Source: Candidatus Dojkabacteria bacterium (lineage in GTDB: Bacteria; Patescibacteria; Dojkabacteria; SC72). From it: a stretch of DNA of 42,657 nucleotides. This document shows, in pieces, positions 38,796-42,657 of the stretch. Every line of letters begins with the position of its first letter. The stretch's first letter is position 1. The stretch spans positions 1 through 42,657 of the forward strand of contig JALNYV010000017.1 of the NCBI GenBank assembly GCA_023229785.1, given 5' to 3'. The translations under genes and the position numbers were made by a program. A model generated the notes under the pieces. It was not told the DNA's origin. It was given only the letters and a program-made list of their open reading frames with translations, and made no database searches.

Positions 38796-39021
38796 AGTGT
38801 TTAGCCTCTCTTTTATGTTCTAAAACATAATTATCAACCTGTTCTCTTAAGGTTTTAAGTTCTTCAAGTTCTTTTTGATATGAAGATATTTCGGCTAATA
38901 GTGGCTCATTATTCTGGCAGATATTCCGTAGATAAGAAAAGAAACACACAATACCAACTAAAATAGTCCAAATACAGATAATCCTAAACCAACGATTGTT
39001 TATTCTTGTTTCTTTATCCAT
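38758..39021 (-). CDS. Single-span protein with coiled coil (87 aa)
   Basis: A hydrophobic span (FRIICIWTILVGIVCFFSYL) near the N-terminus, then a coiled coil (LAEISSYQKELEELKTLREQ) and a basic end. This is a spanin-like (Rz type) layout but on the leftward strand. Ribosome-binding site AAAGGAGGTAG. No family recognised. Confidence 0.6.
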   Translation of the reverse strand: MDKETRINNRWFRIICIWTILVGIVCFFSYLRNICQNNEPLLAEISSYQKELEELKTLREQVDNYVLEHKREAKHFGKRKVIKDIRE

Positions 39022-39023
39022 TT

Positions 39024-39263
39024 CTACCTCCTTTTTATTTTATCCCTCAACCACAATCCAGCCACAAACGCAGCCATAATCAACATACATACCAAGACGA
39101 CTACTACTCTATGCCAATCATTTTCGTAGAACCACCCGTCAAAGATATTCAGAGGTTTAATCCAGTATTTATCCCAGAGATTGGAGATGAATGAATTGGT
39201 CTGGACAAGCCAAACTAAAATTATTAAACCGACTAAAGCTAAAAATTGTAGTATATTCTTCAT
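39024..39263 (-). CDS. Small two-span membrane protein (79 aa)
   Basis: The open frame reaches a TTG at 39350, but ATG 39263 has GGAGGATAAG directly upstream, so it is preferred. Two hydrophobic segments (ILQFLALVGLIILVWLVQTN and VVVVLVCMLIMAAFVAGLWL) and a basic end (DKIKRR). A holin-like shape on the leftward strand. Nothing recognisable in 39264-39339. Confidence 0.6.
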   Translation of the reverse strand: MKNILQFLALVGLIILVWLVQTNSFISNLWDKYWIKPLNIFDGWFYENDWHRVVVVLVCMLIMAAFVAGLWLRDKIKRR

Positions 39264-39339
39264 CTTATCCTCCTCCAAAATATTTGAAAGACTAATTTTA
39301 ACATTATTAATAATCCTCTTAGGGTGTAGTAGGGTTTCA

Positions 39340-39915
39340 TTATCCCTCAATTATTTTTGCCTTATAACTTTTATCATCAATCTTGACTTCTACAATTTTA
39401 CCCACTAACGAACTTTGTTTTTCATTTGGTAAACCTGTTTCTACGACAATGCCATAACAAACTTCTCCGCCTTGTAATTTTCCGCAGGTGATAGTTTTTT
39501 CGGTATCATTTCCTAATTTTCTCCACCAACAAATACCTGCGAATAATCGAGTAGAAAATTGTAAAGATAATTTACAGGTAATAAATAATCCACTTACGAT
39601 GCCCGAACCTGCCTCGATGCCCGAACCTGCCTTGATGCCCGAACCTGCCTTGATGCCCTCACCTGCCTTGATGCCCGAACCTGCCTCGATGCCCCAACCT
39701 GCCTTGATGCCCTCACCTGCCTTGATGCCCGAATCTGCCTTGATGCCCGAACCTGCCTTTGCATAAATATATCCCTTTACACAAAGACTACTAAAACTAA
39801 CCCAACCTAAATTTTCATCAATTTCAATATGCCCATGATAATCTGAAACATCCGTCTTGCCGATATACTTGCCTTGCGAATCAAAATCTTTTCTTGTTAA
39901 CTTTAATATTTCCAT
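39340..39915 (-). CDS. Hexapeptide-repeat protein (AGSGIK repeats, 191 aa)
   Basis: The N-terminal about 50 residues (ending VSFSSLCVKGYIYAKAG) precede nine hexapeptides of type A-(G/D)-(S/E/W)-G-I-(K/E/V), then a beta-rich domain with CKLSLQFSTRLFAGICWWRK and TITCGKLQGGEVCYGIVVE. The repeat is consistent with a small left-handed or solenoid beta-helix, in which the variable third and sixth positions face outward. The DNA is an 18-bp tandem array and could change length. Surface, DNA-mimic or receptor roles are possible; none is shown. Confidence 0.75.
   Translation of the reverse strand: MEILKLTRKDFDSQGKYIGKTDVSDYHGHIEIDENLGWVSFSSLCVKGYIYAKAGSGIKADSGIKAGEGIKAGWGIEAGSGIKAGEGIKAGSGIKAGSGIEAGSGIVSGLFITCKLSLQFSTRLFAGICWWRKLGNDTEKTITCGKLQGGEVCYGIVVETGLPNEKQSSLVGKIVEVKIDDKSYKAKIIEG
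39598..39759. repeat. 18-bp tandem repeat (nine units, in frame)
   Basis: Nine units of GATGCCCGAACCTGCCTY with few changes: units 4 and 7 carry CTC for CGA, unit 6 CCA, unit 8 a T for C. Most substitutions lie at fixed positions and change the residue at one place of the hexapeptide. Tandem perfection points to recent slippage or recombination. Confidence 0.9.
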
Positions 39916-39929
39916 ACATCCTCCTTTAG

Positions 39930-40019
39930 TTATTCCGCCCCAGCCTGTATAACTACATTATTCCACCAGTCAAGATACCAGCGTTGTTTCCAGGTTCGTT
40001 CATCTCTTCTCCTTCCCAC
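39930..40019 (-). CDS. Possible tryptophan-rich peptide (29 aa, GTG start)
   Basis: GTG 40019 overlaps the end of the 154-aa gene. Reads MGRRRDERTWKQRWYLDWWN and ends NVVIQAGAE. Five tryptophans or tyrosines in a row-like arrangement look more like protein than noise, and it fills most of an otherwise empty 84-bp gap. The ribosome-binding site is weak. Confidence 0.35.
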   Translation of the reverse strand: MGRRRDERTWKQRWYLDWWNNVVIQAGAE

Positions 40020-40464
40020 CCTTATATACCCTATTCTCCACGAGCGCATTTAACAATGTTTTTTTACATTCCATACATTTTTCTTGTAGCACTCCATCTC
40101 TCCATTCTGCTACTGGATGTGGGTAATCACAAAGAGGGCTGAAATAACCTTTTTGTATGATTTGATAATATATATTAGTTGTGTTCACTTTTGGAATATA
40201 ATAAGTTTCTTTATAATAATTGTAAAAATCTTTTTCAAAATCAACCCATAATCTTCTTTGTTCTTCAATAGAAGTTTCCCCTGAAATTACTCCTATGCAG
40301 GCGACTTCATTGTTTTTTAGAGTGAAATTTCTTTTATTAACTACTTCTACCACATAATAGTCTTTTTTCTCCGCAATAAATTTACCAGTAACCGATGTGC
40401 TGTTTATTTGATTAGGTAACTGAAATGATATGGTAATTATTAACCCAATTAGCTCTTTTAACAT
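40000..40464 (-). CDS. Hypothetical protein with N-terminal hydrophobic stretch (154 aa)
   Basis: The first about 20 residues (MLKELIGLIITISFQLPNQI) may be a membrane anchor or signal peptide. The body contains VTGKFIAEKKDYYVVEVVNK (SH3/OB-like strands) and a C-terminal Cys pair in LQEKCMECKKTLLNAL. No family recognised. The 82-bp gap to the next gene (40465-40546) holds no clear gene. Confidence 0.55.
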   Translation of the reverse strand: MLKELIGLIITISFQLPNQINSTSVTGKFIAEKKDYYVVEVVNKRNFTLKNNEVACIGVISGETSIEEQRRLWVDFEKDFYNYYKETYYIPKVNTTNIYYQIIQKGYFSPLCDYPHPVAEWRDGVLQEKCMECKKTLLNALVENRVYKGGKEKR

Positions 40465-40546
40465 TCTATCCCCTTCCTTATTTGGCTGTGGCTAATCTAA
40501 AATTATCCATATACTTTTTACAGCGATTTTCATACTCTAATTTCTT

Positions 40547-40759
40547 TTAGTTTTCTAATTCTACTTTCTTTTTAAATTCTTCCCCCGTCTTTTTAGCAAT
40601 CTCAAAACAAAGCGGACAGTTTGCTCCGTGCTTACAAAGATAAACAGGTTGATATTGTTGGAAATATTGTGGCGGTGGATAAGATGGATAACTTGGATAA
40701 GGCTGACTTGCCTGTCCACCAAATATTCCGCCTAAACCTAAACTATCCATTAAGCTCAT
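40547..40759 (-). CDS. Pro/Tyr/Gln-rich Cys protein (70 aa)
   Basis: Reads MSLMDSLGLGGIFGGQASQP, then a YPSYPSYPPPQYFQQYQPVY low-complexity region and CKHGANCPLC with a Lys-rich end. The C-x5-C-x2-C cluster could bind metal. It starts by overlapping the zinc-finger gene (ATGA). In frame after its stop there are 22 more codons before the next stop, which may be coincidence. Confidence 0.55.
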   Translation of the reverse strand: MSLMDSLGLGGIFGGQASQPYPSYPSYPPPQYFQQYQPVYLCKHGANCPLCFEIAKKTGEEFKKKVELEN

Positions 40760-41274
40760 TTCTCCCCCTGCCCTAAAAGGGCTTGTTTGCAGATTTTACT
40801 TATATCCTTTGTCATAATTTCATATTCTGTTATTGCTAATCTATCATTATAACCTGTTACAGGCGAACCTACACGATTACCAATTTCTTCCAATGCCTGC
40901 TTATATTTCTGTTCCCCCCAACTGGGCTTGAGAGGTGGCGGATTTATCCCACATTTTCTACAAAACTTACTTGAGTGCATAGGATAATCCATCCATTCGT
41001 GTTCACAATTTGACTTGGGTTGCTTCATTCCACACTCAGGGCAGTTATGTAATATTTTTTCACATCCACAATTATTACAGATATCTCCAAATCGCTTTTC
41101 TTCTCTGGGCTTGAGGGTAGTGGAAAGGGCTTTTAATTTGAACGAAAAACATTTCTCTGTATATATTTTCTCAACATTGCAATCTCCAGTGAAGACACAA
41201 ACATCACAATGCTTTTTAGTATCTCTTCCCATCTGTTCCAACTCTAAAGCATCGCTTCTGGTTATCTTCTCCAT
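40756..41274 (-). CDS. Multi-zinc-ribbon protein (172 aa)
   Basis: Several Cys pairs: HCDVCVFTGDC, CNNCGCEKILHNCPECGMKQ, then CEHEW...FCRKCGINPPP. It looks like two or three zinc ribbons on one chain, followed by a helical end (YKQALEEIGNRVGSPVTGYN). Probably DNA-, RNA- or protein-binding. No enzyme motif recognised. It lies in the middle of the leftward small-gene block. Confidence 0.6.
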   Translation of the reverse strand: MEKITRSDALELEQMGRDTKKHCDVCVFTGDCNVEKIYTEKCFSFKLKALSTTLKPREEKRFGDICNNCGCEKILHNCPECGMKQPKSNCEHEWMDYPMHSSKFCRKCGINPPPLKPSWGEQKYKQALEEIGNRVGSPVTGYNDRLAITEYEIMTKDISKICKQALLGQGEK

Positions 41275-41275
41275 T

Positions 41276-41599
41276 CTATTTCCCCTCCGGCAAAAGATAG
41301 TTGACGATGGCGGTGGCTACTTTTAGCCATTCATCATCTGTAAGTTTAATCATATTTCCTGAACGATAACCCCATTGGTCTAGATAATCCCGCATTTCCC
41401 CCACCTCAATCCTCTTTAGGGTGTCTATGGCGAAAATTAAAGTTTCTTTATAACGTTTTATCTTCATCCGATTTTCTTCACTTAACTGTAATTCCGTGGC
41501 TGTTTGTGGGGGAGTAATAAAATCTTTCAAACTGCTTTGCATAATATCAATACTTTTTACCCAATCTTCTAAAATATCCACCGCTTCGTCTTTGTTCAT
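41276..41599 (-). CDS. Hypothetical helical protein (107 aa)
   Basis: Helical throughout: MNKDEAVDILEDWVKSIDIM, RMKIKRYKETLIFAIDTLKR. A small polar end follows (YRSGNMIKLTDDEWLKVATA). Start overlaps the stop of the upstream frameshifted gene (ATGA) with an AAGGAGG site. No family recognised. Confidence 0.65.
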   Translation of the reverse strand: MNKDEAVDILEDWVKSIDIMQSSLKDFITPPQTATELQLSEENRMKIKRYKETLIFAIDTLKRIEVGEMRDYLDQWGYRSGNMIKLTDDEWLKVATAIVNYLLPEGK

Positions 41600-41739
41600 T
41601 TTAGAGCCTCCTTGATTTTATTGGCAGAGCAGGTAACCATTTCTGGTATTTAATGCTTTCGCATTGATTTATCCTATGCTCCATAAGGAGTGCGGGACCT
41701 GCCCCATATCTATTTAATCTCCTTGGTCAATTTAGGCAT
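41596..41739 (-). pseudogene. Small gene with two compensating frameshifts (about 47 aa when repaired)
   Basis: From ATG 41739 the frame reads MPKLTKEIK and stops at a TAG. Dropping one A in the following AAA run gives NRYGAGPALLMEHRINQCES, IKYQKWLPA. Adding one base near 41626 then returns to the first frame and gives ANKIKEALK and a TGA that overlaps the next ATG in the usual ATGA way. The start has GAGGGGTGTC upstream. The rebuilt protein is coherent and the outer frame has correct neighbours, so a gene with two indels, or two base errors, is the best explanation. Confidence in the repaired reading is moderate. Confidence 0.5.
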
Positions 41740-41914
41740 TTAGACACCCCTCAAATTTAGGATAATAAAAATCTCTTGGCTCGGTTACGCTTTTAGTTTC
41801 TCCGCAAACTCCACAAATTCCTTTGTGCCAAGTTGATACCTGAAACTGCTTCTTGCTGGCTTTCTTACCGCAGTCGCTACATACCCAAGTTGGATATTTT
41901 CTTAATTTAGGCAT
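41732..41914 (-). CDS. Zinc-ribbon protein (60 aa)
   Basis: Reads MPKLRKYPTWVCSDCGKKAS and later WHKGICGVCGETKSVTEPRD. Two CxxCG pairs make a classic ribbon, with DFYYPKF near the end. It overlaps the frameshifted gene downstream by 8 bp, and both start MPKL. Such zinc-ribbon peptides are frequent in phages. Confidence 0.65.
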   Translation of the reverse strand: MPKLRKYPTWVCSDCGKKASKKQFQVSTWHKGICGVCGETKSVTEPRDFYYPKFEGCLNA

Positions 41915-42064
41915 TTAGAGTTCTCCTTCTTGTCTTAATAAATCCTGATATCCTTCTTCTTCTGTGTTACCAAAACCACAAGGGCTTTCCTGTAAGTTTA
42001 TAAAAGTGTTTCTGTGGCAAGTCATTTGATTTCCGTCTTGTCCATAAATTAAATTATTATCCAC
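41915..42064 (-). CDS. Hypothetical protein (49 aa, GTG start)
   Basis: GTG 42064 has AAGGAGGATTAA upstream. Reads MDNNLIYGQDGNQMTCHRNT and ends DLLRQEGEL. Two Cys (TCHR and PCGF) could belong to a metal site with His. No family recognised. Confidence 0.55.
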   Translation of the reverse strand: MDNNLIYGQDGNQMTCHRNTFINLQESPCGFGNTEEEGYQDLLRQEGEL

Positions 42065-42074
42065 TTAATCCTCC

Positions 42075-42215
42075 TTATTTATTATTGTATCTTACGATGT
42101 ATAGCCAACCTAAGTGAATAAAAGTAAAACTGTGTCCTTTGGTAATATAAAAAGCAAAGTATTTATCGAATAACTTTACTTTCCACTTCCAACATATTGG
42201 GTCATTTGTTACCAT
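42075..42215 (-). CDS. Hypothetical aromatic-rich protein (46 aa)
   Basis: ATG 42215 follows GAAGGATAATA and overlaps the end of the 75-aa gene by 14 bp. Reads MVTNDPICWKWKVKLFDKYF, then ITKGHSFTFIHLGWLYIVRY: beta-strands rich in aromatic residues. No family recognised. Confidence 0.55.
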   Translation of the reverse strand: MVTNDPICWKWKVKLFDKYFAFYITKGHSFTFIHLGWLYIVRYNNK

Positions 42216-42429
42216 TATTATCCTTCACTCGGTTGCGGATTTCTTGTTTAATTTTATTTCTTTCAAATACACAATTACAGTTCATATCCATACAGCCCTT
42301 CTCGTCCTCCCCCACCCATCTTAGAAACATTTCCTCAATCTTAATTTTGGCTTGGGCGACACCGCCTTCAATACTAAAGCCTTTTCTAATATCGTTTGCC
42401 AACTCCTCTAAAATATCTGTCAAGTTCAT
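42202..42429 (-). CDS. Hypothetical helical protein with CNC cluster (75 aa)
   Basis: Start ATG 42429 overlaps the stop of the ASVx gene (ATGA), with GAGG at the right distance; the frame also runs to 42495 without a site. Reads MNLTDILEELANDIRKGFSI, then GCMDMNCNCVFERNKIKQEI. Mainly helical with a small Cys cluster. Function unknown. Confidence 0.6.
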   Translation of the reverse strand: MNLTDILEELANDIRKGFSIEGGVAQAKIKIEEMFLRWVGEDEKGCMDMNCNCVFERNKIKQEIRNRVKDNNGNK

Positions 42430-42657
42430 AAGGACCTCAGTTCTTTCTGCGAAATCTTGTAAACTTCCTTCCCGTCTTTTCCGTGAAGTCTCCAATCAGT
42501 CCCATCAAAAGAAGCTAATAATCCTCGTTCCCAAAGTTTCTGGGCAGATTTTAGATTATATTTGTATTTAATATCTACGAAGGTGGCTGTATAAGCCCCG
42601 ACCGAAGCCCTGACCGAAGCCCAGACCGTATCCCAGACTGAAGCCCAGACCGAAGCC
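42426..42657 (-). CDS. ASVx-repeat protein, C-terminal part (continues from the left edge)
   Basis: Continues the gene at 1-440. From 42656 the frame gives ASVW, ASVW, DTVW, ASVR, ASVG, AYTATFVDIKYKYNLKSAQ, then LLASFDGTDWRLHGKDGKEV and a stop at 42426. The end GTDWRLHG resembles the recurring C-terminal motif of this kind of protein. The next gene starts in its stop codon. Joining with the left part needs one added residue (Glu from GAG) that breaks the four-residue phase, so the number of repeats in the real genome may differ. Confidence 0.85.
   Translation of the reverse strand, partial: ASVWASVWDTVWASVRASVGAYTATFVDIKYKYNLKSAQKLWERGLLASFDGTDWRLHGKDGKEVYKISQKELRSL
42599..42657. repeat. 12-bp tandem repeat, right arm
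   Basis: Five units of GACCGAAGCCCN with three single changes (GACCGTATCCCA and GACTGAAGCCCA) run to the end of the window and continue at base 1. They mark the circular junction and encode the ASVx repeats. Confidence 0.9.

Noticed and set aside
39598..39759. Tandem array looking like a CRISPR
   Set aside because: The units are contiguous 18-bp coding repeats without spacers, and no cas genes are nearby; the Cas4-like protein belongs to a recombination block.
39488..39766. A 92-codon rightward frame with PEPALMP-type repeats
   Set aside because: It is the antisense of the AGSGIK hexapeptide gene; repeats are open in several frames.
40465..40546. In-frame continuation of the Pro/Tyr-rich gene past its stop (22 codons)
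   Set aside because: No readthrough signal is visible, and the extension could be chance; reported only as an oddity in the gene entry.

Overview
The window is almost certainly one complete, circularly permuted genome of an uncultivated short-tailed (podovirus-like) bacteriophage. It is AT-rich and densely packed, with many ATGA or TAATG stop/start overlaps and many GTG and TTG starts. Both ends lie inside the same 12-bp tandem repeat, in one reading frame of one leftward gene, so the linear ends are where an assembler broke a circle. Signal peptides with AxA-type cleavage sites and an O-antigen-ligase-like protein suggest a diderm (Gram-negative-type) host. The exact host cannot be read from the sequence. 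I see no integrase, CI-type repressor module, tRNA, CRISPR array or DNA polymerase.

Layout. (1) Leftward unit from about 7.2 kb down to 1, continuing across the junction from 42657 down to 38289. It begins with small leader-like and membrane peptides, a helix-turn-helix protein and zinc ribbons. A terminator and a structured RNA follow, then a replication/recombination block: Cas4-like nuclease, Sak4-like ATPase, SSB candidate, ERCC4 nuclease, TET-associated-type glycosyltransferase (TAGT) and RepA-like helicase ATPase. After the junction come many small Cys-rich, membrane and repeat proteins. (2) A regulatory region at about 7.5-8.1 kb with inverted iterons, nested palindromes, a T/G-rich strand, a near-consensus promoter and a free-standing small RNA. 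(3) Rightward unit 8.2-36.9 kb: terminases, GroES-like co-chaperonin, P22-sized portal, scaffold, decoration and capsid proteins, adaptor, gp10-like hub, tail fibres, internal or ejection proteins including a lytic-transglycosylase-like one, a giant fibre, and small membrane (lysis) proteins. (4) A cassette at 36.9-38.3 kb with its own promoter: metallophosphoesterase starting at CTG, a stand-alone TSCPD protein and a 50-aa protein. The two units converge at about 38.28 kb.

Most unusual points. Nine proteins in the rightward unit, including the gp10-like hub and all fibres, begin with Sec-type signal peptides, and an O-antigen-ligase-like membrane protein sits among them. Two unannotated structured RNAs flank the control region. 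The TAGT glycosyltransferase has no visible TET or methyltransferase partner. Two genes are interrupted by frameshifts that can be reconstructed. Two genes carry short, in-frame, apparently hypervariable DNA repeats. The phage has no polymerase and probably replicates with host enzymes plus its own helicase and recombination proteins.
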